Shown in pieces: positions 1 to 6,620 of a stretch of 6,891 nucleotides of DNA. Both the position numbers and the translations under genes were made by a program. The notes beneath the pieces are model-generated. The model saw only the letters and a program-made list of their open reading frames with translations, did not search any database and was not told the origin of the DNA. This stretch comes from an uncultured Ectothiorhodospiraceae bacterium (GTDB lineage: Bacteria; Pseudomonadota; Gammaproteobacteria; UBA6429; Thiohalophilaceae). The stretch lies in NCBI GenBank assembly GCA_947259425.1, contig CAMYMO010000433.1, forward strand, positions 1-6,891. Reading direction: 5' to 3'. Position 1 is the stretch's first letter, and each line of letters opens with the position of its first letter.

Positions 1-1535
1 GCATTGCTGATCACAGAAACGGAACTGAAGCTCATCGCCGCCGCAGCAATCATTGGTGACAACAACACCCCCATAAATGGGTAAAGAATACCGGCAGCAA
101 TGGGCACCCCCGCCGAATTGTAGATAAACGCAAAAAACAAATTTTGACGGATATTTCGCATCGTTGCCTGACTTAATCTTCTTGCCCGAACAATACCACG
201 CAAATCTCCCTTGACCAGAGTCACACTAGCACTTTCCATTGCGACATCGGTACCAGTTCCCATTGCTATACCGACATGCGCTTGTGCCAAAGCGGGAGCA
301 TCATTAATCCCATCCCCGGCCATCGCGACGATATTACCCTGTTCCTGAAGTTGTTTAATGACGTCGCTTTTTTGTTCCGGCATCACTTCGGCCTCGACAC
401 GATCCAGTTTTAACTTTTTAGCGACGACTTCGGCTGTTTTGCGACTATCACCGGTCAACATAACGATTTGTAGTCCTTCATCGTGAAGGGCTTGAATCGC
501 TTGCGGCGTCGATTCTTTTATCGGATCAGCCACACCAATCAGACCTGCCAACTGTTGATCAATCGCTAAAAACATCACAGTTTGACCATCCGCGCGCAAT
601 TCATCCGCCTGCTCGATTGCTGCTTTATCATCTATGCCTTGATCTTGCATTAGTTTTATATTTCCCAGAGCAACTTGGTGTTGCTTGACCTGGCCGATGA
701 CCCCCTGCCCGGTCACAGATTGAAATTCTGTCACCGCTAATAAGTCAATTTGCTTTTTCTCTGCTCCATTAACTATCGCCGCGGCTAATGGATGTTCGCT
801 TGCTTGCTCAAGACTCGCAGCAAGTTGTAAACTGGTTACTTCATCGAAATTATTTAATGGTAGCAACGAGACCAATTGAGGCTTACCTTCTGTTAATGTC
901 CCGGTTTTGTCGATGACTAAAGTATTAACCTTTTGCATGACTTCTAAAGCCTCCGCATTCTTTATCAGTACTCCAGCCATTGCCCCTCTACCGGTCCCCA
1001 CCATAATTGAAATTGGTGTAGCTAATCCCAACGCGCATGGACAGGCAATAATTAAAACCGCAACTGCATTGACTAATGCATAGGCCAGGCGCGGCTCAGG
1101 CCCGACCAACCACCAGATTATAAAAGTTAGAATGGCGATAGCGACGACGGCGGGTACGAAATAACCGGAGACTACGTCAGCCAACTTTTGGATTGGAGCA
1201 CGTGAACGTTGCGCCTCAGCTACCATCCCGACAATCTGCGACAATAAAGTATCCGCGCCCACTTTCTCTGCGCGCATCAGTAAACTACCGGTACCGTTTA
1301 CGGTTGCACCAATTAATTTGTCATTTGATGTCTTACCGACGGGTATGGGTTCACCGGTCACCATAGATTCGTCAACATGGCTATCCCCCTCGATGACAAT
1401 TCCATCGACGGGAATTTTTTCCCCAGGGCGTACCCGTAATACATCGGCGGGTTGTACATTCTCAAGTGGGATGTCTTGCTCTTTGCCATCAGCACGCACA
1501 ATTCGCGCCGTATTTGGTGCGAGTCCAAGCAGCAT

Positions 1536-1538
1536 TTA
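1536..1538 (-). other. copA: In-frame TAA stop within the copper ATPase
   Basis: In the frame used between the G8 tract and the left edge, TAA falls at repaired residue 343, between NAAI and MLLGLAP. Relatives usually have a Lys or Arg then Ala here (AI-K/R-ALLGLAP, from memory). Both flanks are in the same frame, so this is a nonsense codon, or a pair of compensating one-base indels within about six bases, rather than a simple frameshift. An ATG follows immediately (1533-1535), so ribosomes could in principle reinitiate. The product would hold the actuator, phosphorylation and nucleotide-binding domains but lack the metal-binding N-terminus and the first membrane segments. Confidence 0.8.
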
Positions 1539-1797
1539 TATCGCCGCATTGGTACGTGATCGAGCACGTAATTCGAGAACCTGCCCCAGTAAGACCAACA
1601 CAGTGATGACTGCTGCGGCCTCAAAATAGACCGCCACCGTCCCACCTGCATGCTGCATTACGGGAGGAAATAGATGGGGGAATAATAACGCAAAAACACT
1701 ATACACCCATGCCACCGAAACCCCTAAACCAATCAAGGTAAACATGTTCAGGTTCCATGTTTTGACCGACTGCCAGCCACGCACAAAGAACGGCCAG

Positions 1798-1805
1798 CCC
1801 CCCCC
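1798..1805 (-). other. copA: Frameshift site: G8 homopolymer in the copper ATPase
   Basis: On the minus strand the reading frame from 2565 enters a run of eight G after TTT at Trp254 and then continues into residues unlike the family. Taking seven G instead restores W-G-G-W-P-F-F and the typical transmembrane sequence that follows, which stays open down to the TAA at 1536-1538. The change is therefore one extra G, seen directly as a frame switch. Uncorrected, translation continues to about position 1699 and ends after roughly 288 residues from the ATG, just beyond the second membrane segment. Slippage, phase variation and sequencing error are all possible causes. Confidence 0.85.
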
Positions 1806-2573
1806 AAAGCACGACAGGCGTTGCTAATACAAATTGAATCCATTGGACTGTATGCATCGAGAGTGCGTCGGGTATCCACTGTGGAACCATGTCCGCCATC
1901 ATTGCCAATACAAAGACCGGTATCGCAAACACCAAACCAATCCAGAACCGACGACTCATGTCTTCGAGTTCCTCGTTTTTTTCTTCCACAAAAACCGTCT
2001 TCGCCTCTAACGCCATACCACATTTCGGGCAGCTGCCAGGATGATCCTGTATTACTTCCGGGTGCATTGGGCAGGTATATTCTGTCCTGGTTGCCTGAAC
2101 AGGTATCCCCATCGGTTCCAGTGCCATTCCACATTTGGGGCAAGTTCCGGGTCCGATTTGTTCTACCTCAGGATCCATCGGACAGGTGTAGACCGCATTC
2201 TCATCGACAGGTTGCTTGGATTTCGATGGCGCGGATGGCTGTAAATAGTCCTGTGGGTTTTGCTGAAATTTAGTCAAGCAATGGTCTGAACAGAAACGAT
2301 ACGTCTTGTTATTCAGCGTATATTTTAATTTCGTCTCTGGCGTCACACTCATTCCACACACCGGATCCGTTAGCGGTTCGGTCGCTTGCTCAGATATAAA
2401 AGACTGTGGATGATCTTTAAATTTGTGCAGGCAATGTTCTGAACAAAAATAGTAGTTTTTACCGTTGAGTGGATGAAAATATTTTGAATCCGAAGCCACT
2501 TTCATACCACATACTGGGTCAACGTTTTGCTCATGCGCCACACAGCAACTATCGGTTTTCGCCATAATATTCA

Positions 2574-2577
2574 CTCC
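2574..2577 (-). promoter_or_regulatory. Shine-Dalgarno GGAG that fixes the copper ATPase start
   Basis: GGAG at 2577-2574 stands 8 nt before the ATG at 2565-2563, a good spacing. A GTG in the same frame at 2574-2572 begins inside this GGAG, so it cannot use it. The protein should therefore start MAKTDSCC rather than three residues earlier. Confidence 0.7.
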
Positions 2578-2618
2578 AAAAAGGGTTTTAGATAACGATA
2601 CTATTTATATCAGTGAGA

Positions 2619-2624
2619 ATTATA
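2619..2624 (-). promoter_or_regulatory. Alternative -10 box for the copper ATPase
   Basis: A second perfect TATAAT lies at 2624-2619 on the minus strand, giving a shorter leader of about 47 nt. No acceptable -35 box is seen at 16-19 nt upstream. It would need an activator, or it is a chance match. Confidence 0.22.
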
Positions 2625-2688
2625 ACCATGATACTGACCCAGTTCGCTTGGTTAGTTTAGATTTGTTGATTTAGAATCACATTATTTC

Positions 2689-2716
2689 ATTATATTATGT
2701 AATGCTTATTCAGCAA
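2689..2716 (-). promoter_or_regulatory. Candidate sigma70 promoter toward the copper ATPase
   Basis: On the minus strand TTGCTG (2716-2711) is followed after 16 nt by a perfect TATAAT (2694-2689). Transcription would start near 2682 and leave a leader of about 115 nt. The spacing and -10 are good and the -35 matches 4 of 6. The region is AT-rich, so chance matches are likely, and no copper-responsive operator overlaps it. Confidence 0.4.
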
Positions 2717-2731
2717 CTTTCGGTTCAATTT

Positions 2732-2756
2732 GGTTTATAAATCATTAAAATAAACC
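2732..2756. repeat. Perfect inverted repeat, candidate operator
   Basis: GGTTTAT (2732-2738) and ATAAACC (2750-2756) are exact reverse complements separated by 11 nt, giving a 25-bp dyad centred on 2744. The arm centres are about 18 bp apart, somewhat under two helical turns. It lies near the middle of the divergent region, just upstream of the -35 of the stronger ATPase promoter, which suits a dimeric regulator. There is no T-run and the spacer is AT-rich, so a terminator is unlikely. The binding protein is unknown. Confidence 0.4.
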
Positions 2757-2894
2757 TACTTCACAGATTTGTTGGGCAAGATATGACATTTTCCCTACAA
2801 AGCAGCCACTTATCCTTTCTAAACAATAGGTAATCGCTGCTATATCAGGTAAAATCGGTAGTAAGCCAATTTCAATATTTTGGCCTCAAAGGAC

Positions 2895-2910
2895 TGTGAC
2901 TACGTACCCA
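2895..2910 (+). promoter_or_regulatory. Weak CRP/Clp-like site upstream of rpfG
   Basis: TGTGA (2895-2899), six bases, then ACCCA (2906-2910) matches the TGTGA-N6-TCACA consensus of the CRP/Clp family at 8 of 10 positions: one perfect and one poor half. It lies just upstream of the candidate -10 box at 2916. In Xanthomonas, Clp is a c-di-GMP-responsive CRP homologue acting downstream of RpfG, so feedback is conceivable. One good half-site is weak evidence. Confidence 0.2.
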
Positions 2911-2912
2911 TG

Positions 2913-2921
2913 TGCTATATT
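2913..2921 (+). promoter_or_regulatory. Candidate extended -10 box for the rpfG-rpfC operon
   Basis: TGC followed by TATATT (2916-2921) resembles an extended -10 (TGnTATAAT) 39 nt before the rpfG ATG. The best -35 is a poor CTGTGA at 2894-2899, 16 nt upstream, overlapping the CRP-like half-site. The ribosome site is also weak: GAG at 2950-2952, eight nucleotides before the ATG. Confidence 0.35.
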
Positions 2922-2960
2922 TTTAAGCTACCCCCCAGAATCTATATATGAGAAATACAG

Positions 2961-4067
2961 ATGGCCAGTATTATCATCATTGACGACCAAAGCACGACTC
3001 TGAAACTGCTTGCTCAATTAGTAAAATCGCTCGATTTTTCTGCTGAACCAATTCAAGTCACCACTTTCGATCGTTCAACTGAAGCGTTGCATTGGGTCAA
3101 ATACAACACACCTGACATGGTGCTCATTGACTATAAAATGCCAGAGATCAACGGCATCGAATTTATAAAATTATTTCGACGTACCAAAGGCTGTGATTCC
3201 ATCCCGGTCATCATGATCACCGCTTACGATGAACAAGATATTCGTTATATGGCACTTGATGCGGGTGCAAGTGACTTTTTATCAAAACCCATTGACCACC
3301 ATGAATGTCGCGCCCGATGTAAAAACTTACTCTCATTACGCTCCTCTCAACTCTTACTCGAAAAACGAAACTACGTCCTGCAACATAAAGTTACTCACTC
3401 TACTAACGCCATTATCGAACGTGAACGTGAAACGCTACTCAGACTGGCGCGTGCAGGTGAATACCGAGATGAAGAGACTGGCAATCACATTCTTCGCATC
3501 GCAAAGTATTCACGTCTTATTGCTGAACTCATCGGCCTGGACGATCGGCACTGTGATCTCATTGAGCAAGCTTCACCAATGCATGACCTTGGCAAAATTG
3601 GAATCTCGGATTCTATACTATTAAAACAAGGCCGGCTGACCAATGACGAATTCGATACGATGAAATCACATACCTTAATTGGTTATGAAATTCTTAAGGA
3701 CAGTCCTTCTAAATATTTACAAGCGGGCGCAAGCATCGCGCTTGGCCACCATGAACATTTCAATGGACTTGGTTACCCTTATGCGATGCGCGGTGAAGAA
3801 ATTCCTATCGAAGCTCGAATTGTTGCCATTGCTGACGTTTTCGATGCCTTAACTTCTGTTCGTCCCTATAAGCAAGCCTGGTCCATCAATGACGCCATAA
3901 CATTTATCCAGACGCAACGTGGAAAACAATTCGACCCTGACTGTGTTGATGTGTTCATAGAGAACCTCGATAGAGTTCAATACATTTATAATGCGTTTAA
4001 TGAAATATCTCCGCAAAACAACACTGAAGAAGAATTTGATTTATGTCATCAGCAGGATCTATCTTAA
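2961..4067 (+). CDS. rpfG: RpfG-type response regulator: receiver plus HD-GYP cyclic di-GMP phosphodiesterase
   Basis: The protein has 368 residues, close to Xanthomonas RpfG in size and layout. The receiver (about 3-120) has the acidic pair Asp8-Asp9, phospho-acceptor Asp57 in LIDYKMP, Thr87 and Lys109. A helical linker (about 125-160) leads to an HD-GYP domain (about 160-345). That domain keeps His176, the His208-Asp209 pair in MHDLGKIGI, His237, His263-His264 and the GLGYP motif (269-273), plus Asp292 in ADVFDAL, so metal binding and phosphodiesterase activity are expected. In the family, phosphorylation through RpfC activates hydrolysis of c-di-GMP in the cytoplasm. An acidic, low-complexity tail follows 345. 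The ATG at 2961 starts directly at the receiver's first strand (ASIIIIDD); an ATG at 2948 is out of frame. The last 25 nt overlap rpfC, which indicates an operon with translational coupling. Confidence 0.92.
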   Translation: MASIIIIDDQSTTLKLLAQLVKSLDFSAEPIQVTTFDRSTEALHWVKYNTPDMVLIDYKMPEINGIEFIKLFRRTKGCDSIPVIMITAYDEQDIRYMALDAGASDFLSKPIDHHECRARCKNLLSLRSSQLLLEKRNYVLQHKVTHSTNAIIERERETLLRLARAGEYRDEETGNHILRIAKYSRLIAELIGLDDRHCDLIEQASPMHDLGKIGISDSILLKQGRLTNDEFDTMKSHTLIGYEILKDSPSKYLQAGASIALGHHEHFNGLGYPYAMRGEEIPIEARIVAIADVFDALTSVRPYKQAWSINDAITFIQTQRGKQFDPDCVDVFIENLDRVQYIYNAFNEISPQNNTEEEFDLCHQQDLS

Positions 4068-6598
4068 ATCACTTACACCCTCGCGCTTTTTTTAAGCGGC
4101 TAAGTCAAAGCCCGGGGCGAGAACATGAGCAAGCCTTTTTACGTCTTGTCATTGGCGTCGTGGTCTTTATATTAACCATCCTGTTTCATGTAGATGAACC
4201 GACCATAATATTTAATGTCAGTACTCAAATTATTCTTTACACCATAGTGGGATTGGTGATCCTTGGCTGGATATATTTCCATCCAAAAAAGAATACGACT
4301 CGCTATATAATAAGTAATACCATTGATATTATCGGGCTCTCCTATGCCATGTACCTTGGCGAAGAATTAGGTGCGGCTTTGTACCCATTGTATCTTTGGG
4401 TCACCTTTGGTTATGGCTTTCGCTTTGGTATTCATCATCTTGCTATCAGTAGCGTGCTTAGCATTATCGGATTTATTACTGTCTATTTAACCAGCTCATT
4501 CTGGCAGCAATATCCCACTCTATTTTCCGGTATGTTAGGCGGGCTTATCCTGCTGCCAATTTATGCCTCGACCTTATTGCGTCGATTAACGGCTGCGGTT
4601 AAAAACGCGGAAATTGCAAATAAAGCGAAAAGTCAGTTCCTGGCCAATATGAGTCACGAGTTACGGACGCCATTAAGTGGCATCACCGGATCGAGTGATC
4701 TATTAAAGAATACCGTTCTTACCGCGGAACAAAAAGAATACGCCAATACCATCGATTACTCGATTAATGCCTTATTATCCCTAATAGAAAGTATTTTAGA
4801 CTTATCTAAGATAGAAGAAGGAAAAATTACCCGTAATCAAATTGAATTTGATCTTCATCACCTGCTAAACATAACCACCCGTATGCTGACTCACCATGCT
4901 AAACAAAAGGGGCTGTCACTTAACTTACAGGTCGAACCCGACATTCCCTATCAATTAATTGGTGATGCCGACCATCTAAGACAAATTCTGATAAACTTAA
5001 TTGGTAATGCCATTAAGTACACCGATTTTGGCGGAGTACATGTTCGTGTGTCATTAAAAGAAAATTCGCATGACGACTGCGAAATTCTTTTTGAAGTAAT
5101 CGATACAGGGTGTGGAATATCAAAGGCCGATCAAAAAACCATCTTTAACCGCTTTACCCAGGTTGATGAGTCCGATACCCGCGGTCATGGTGGTACCGGT
5201 TTAGGAACGGCCATCGCAAAAGAAATTGTCGAACTGCTCGATGGTAGTATTGGTGTGTCAAGTGAGCCCGAAAATGGCTCAACCTTCTGGTTCACATTAC
5301 CCTTCAAGCGCCAGGTTGTTGATATCACGACCAACAAAGATTTATCAACGGCTAAGATTCTAGCGATTTCAAATAAAGATAATGTCCTGGTCGATTTGAT
5401 TAATGCAATCGAAGATTGGGGAACGGATCTGGTTGATACCGACTCTGCCAGTGACGCCTTTAAGCTACTTACCCGTGCCGCGTCTGAACACGACCCCTTT
5501 CATGCCGTCGTCATCACCAAGCCATTAATCGATATTGATGCATTACAATTTGTTCAGTCTATTCGTACTCGACCCGAGTTGAATAACATTATCCTGATCT
5601 TGTTAGCAAATAATCTGGATGAAGACACACACACGAAATTACTGAACACCGGCTTCAACTTTATTTTCAATAATCCTGTCAATAAATCGCTCTTGTTTAA
5701 CGCCATTCATGCATCACCATTACTCGGCGCACATGACAATAATGTTGAAGATTTCAGTAGTTATTTCATGCATAGCAAAATGGTCAAGCAATACCACATC
5801 TTGCTGGCGGATGATAATGAAACTAATCAGCGCGTAATACGCCGCATCCTTGAACATGGTGGCCACTCTGTTTCCGTCGTTGAAAATGGCGAACGAGCAT
5901 TAGATGCCCTGGAAAAAGAAACCTTTGATATCTGTATTATTGATATGCATATGCCGGTGATGGGGGGGTTACAGGCAATAAAATTATTCCGTTTTATGTA
6001 CCCGAAAAATACAATGCCATTTGTTATGCTCACCGCAAATGCCACTACCGAGGCGGTACAACAATGTAAAGAAGTTGGCGTTGATGTCTATCTGACAAAA
6101 CCGATTCGCTCTCACACCCTGCTGGATACTATTGCTAAAATTGAACCGAATCAAACCGCAAGCACCGGCGAAGAAAACAAGTTACTGATGCCGACTACAA
6201 TCAGACAACCTAACATTGACACTGCGGATTCAAGCGACATCCTTAATCACGATGTTATTAACGACCTGAAAATGCTCGACGAAAATAACACTTTCTTATT
6301 CGACCTGATTCAAGGCTTTGTTAAAGATGGCAACGCTTTATTATTACGACTCGATAACAGCACACACGATCAATATCAGGAATTTACCGAAGCCGCTCAT
6401 GCCTTTAAGGGCAACGCAGGATCGGTAGGCGCGGTCAAATTATATAAAGTGTGCATGCAGGCGCAAAAAATCTCTGAATCTGAATACAAACAAAATGCGA
6501 CTCAGCACTTAAACCAAATTCGTAAAGACTTTTTACGCTCTCAATACGCCTTATGGCATCAAGCCCACCAGGTTGATTCCAACCAAAATCGAGATTAA
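4043..6598 (+). CDS. rpfC: RpfC-type hybrid sensor histidine kinase of the DSF system, with an additional degenerate receiver
   Basis: An 851-residue inner-membrane kinase. Five or six membrane segments lie within about 31-178, including the RpfC-like stretch LYPLYLWVTFGYGFRFG. Next are HisKA (about 192-262, His205 in SHELRTPL), HATPase (about 305-421: Asn318/Asn322, DTGCGI 354-359, GHGGTGLG 381-388), a receiver-like domain (about 437-560), a true receiver (about 583-700: Asp590-Asp591, phospho-acceptor Asp634, Thr664, Lys686) and an Hpt domain (about 735-835, His786 in AHAFKGNAG). Phosphate should pass His205 to Asp634 to His786 to Asp57 of RpfG. The first receiver has lost its catalytic residues: Ser443-Asn444 for the acidic pair, about Thr492 for Asp, Asn544 for Lys. 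Xanthomonas RpfC has one receiver and is about 125 residues shorter. In that family the kinase also binds and restrains RpfF when signal is low. The ATG at 4043 lies inside rpfG with only an AAGAAG-like ribosome site; the next Met is residue 102, within the membrane region. Confidence 0.9.
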   Translation: MSSAGSILNHLHPRAFFKRLSQSPGREHEQAFLRLVIGVVVFILTILFHVDEPTIIFNVSTQIILYTIVGLVILGWIYFHPKKNTTRYIISNTIDIIGLSYAMYLGEELGAALYPLYLWVTFGYGFRFGIHHLAISSVLSIIGFITVYLTSSFWQQYPTLFSGMLGGLILLPIYASTLLRRLTAAVKNAEIANKAKSQFLANMSHELRTPLSGITGSSDLLKNTVLTAEQKEYANTIDYSINALLSLIESILDLSKIEEGKITRNQIEFDLHHLLNITTRMLTHHAKQKGLSLNLQVEPDIPYQLIGDADHLRQILINLIGNAIKYTDFGGVHVRVSLKENSHDDCEILFEVIDTGCGISKADQKTIFNRFTQVDESDTRGHGGTGLGTAIAKEIVELLDGSIGVSSEPENGSTFWFTLPFKRQVVDITTNKDLSTAKILAISNKDNVLVDLINAIEDWGTDLVDTDSASDAFKLLTRAASEHDPFHAVVITKPLIDIDALQFVQSIRTRPELNNIILILLANNLDEDTHTKLLNTGFNFIFNNPVNKSLLFNAIHASPLLGAHDNNVEDFSSYFMHSKMVKQYHILLADDNETNQRVIRRILEHGGHSVSVVENGERALDALEKETFDICIIDMHMPVMGGLQAIKLFRFMYPKNTMPFVMLTANATTEAVQQCKEVGVDVYLTKPIRSHTLLDTIAKIEPNQTASTGEENKLLMPTTIRQPNIDTADSSDILNHDVINDLKMLDENNTFLFDLIQGFVKDGNALLLRLDNSTHDQYQEFTEAAHAFKGNAGSVGAVKLYKVCMQAQKISESEYKQNATQHLNQIRKDFLRSQYALWHQAHQVDSNQNRD

Positions 6599-6620
6599 GC
6601 CACCTGGTGTTCTTTTTCTT
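6566..6620 (+). terminator. Rho-independent-like terminator spanning the rpfC/rpfF convergent ends
   Basis: CACCAGGT (6566-6573) and ACCTGGTG (6602-6609) form a perfect 8-bp stem around a 28-nt loop, followed at once by the T-rich TTCTTTTTCTT (6610-6620). It lies in the right orientation to end the rpfG-rpfC transcript. A competing smaller hairpin, GGTTG (6571-6575) with CAACC (6580-6584), shares part of the left arm. On the minus strand the stem is not followed by a T-run, so it should not end the rpfF transcript. The long loop lowers confidence. Confidence 0.45.

Larger units (their letters stand above)
1..2565 (-). pseudogene. copA: Cu+-translocating P1B-type ATPase with YHS-YHS-HMBD-HMBD N-terminus; frame broken twice, C-terminus off the left edge
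   Basis: An intact product would be an inner-membrane pump exporting Cu+ (possibly Ag+) from the cytoplasm using ATP. Numbering is for the frame-repaired protein from the ATG at 2565. There are two YHS domains (about 16-53 and 67-104, each DPVCGM followed by FCS-HC), then two HMBD motifs (about 126-150 and 163-187, each YTCPM followed by CPKCGMALE). Membrane segments follow, then TGE (403-405), the CPC metal site (508-510), the phosphorylated Asp552 in DKTGT, SEHP (589-592) and GDGIND (750-755). The C-terminal segments carry YN and MSFSS, the signature of Cu+-specific P1B-1 pumps. About 854 residues are visible, and family alignment from memory suggests only some ten are missing. The frame is lost by a +1 shift in a G8 tract (1798-1805) and an in-frame TAA (1536-1538). 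Everything else is open and conserved, so this is either a recent pseudogene or a sequence with two local errors. The family call is strong; pseudogene status is less certain. Confidence 0.85.
2566..2960. other. Divergent intergenic region between the copper ATPase and rpfG
   Basis: This AT-rich stretch has no credible coding sequence. It must hold the promoters of both divergent units. Visible elements are a sigma70-like promoter and a second -10 box for the ATPase (2689-2716 and 2619-2624), a perfect 7-bp dyad (2732-2756), and a CRP/Clp-like sequence next to an extended -10 box before rpfG (2895-2921). I found no CueR-like copper operator (a GC-rich ACCTTCC-type dyad within a long promoter spacer) and no tRNA, terminator or insertion-sequence end. 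Confidence 0.6.

Noticed and set aside
1358..1651. A 97-codon minus-strand frame overlapping the ATPase actuator region
   Set aside because: It is in a different frame from the conserved actuator sequence, which I read continuously from 1535 with the TGE motif; it is a shadow.
1821..2273. A 150-codon open frame on the plus strand opposite the copper ATPase N-terminus
   Set aside because: It lies antisense to clear YHS/HMBD coding sequence. Its translation shows no recognisable domain, and its openness mirrors the codon use of the real gene.
2572..2574. GTG as the copper ATPase start
   Set aside because: It overlaps the GGAG ribosome-binding site, whereas the ATG at 2565 has the right spacing.
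2659..2774. Ten-base direct repeat AGATTTGTTG at 2659-2668 and 2765-2774
   Set aside because: One shared decamer in an AT-rich intergenic region is close to chance expectation, and there are no further copies or regular spacing.
1..2960. Insertion-sequence remnant or mobile-element boundary explaining the broken ATPase
   Set aside because: The two lesions are single-base scale. I saw no transposase sequence, terminal inverted repeats or target duplication, and the coding sequence is otherwise collinear with the family.
3229..3624. A 131-codon plus-strand frame inside rpfG
   Set aside because: It is an out-of-frame shadow of the receiver and HD-GYP coding sequence with no domain-like content.
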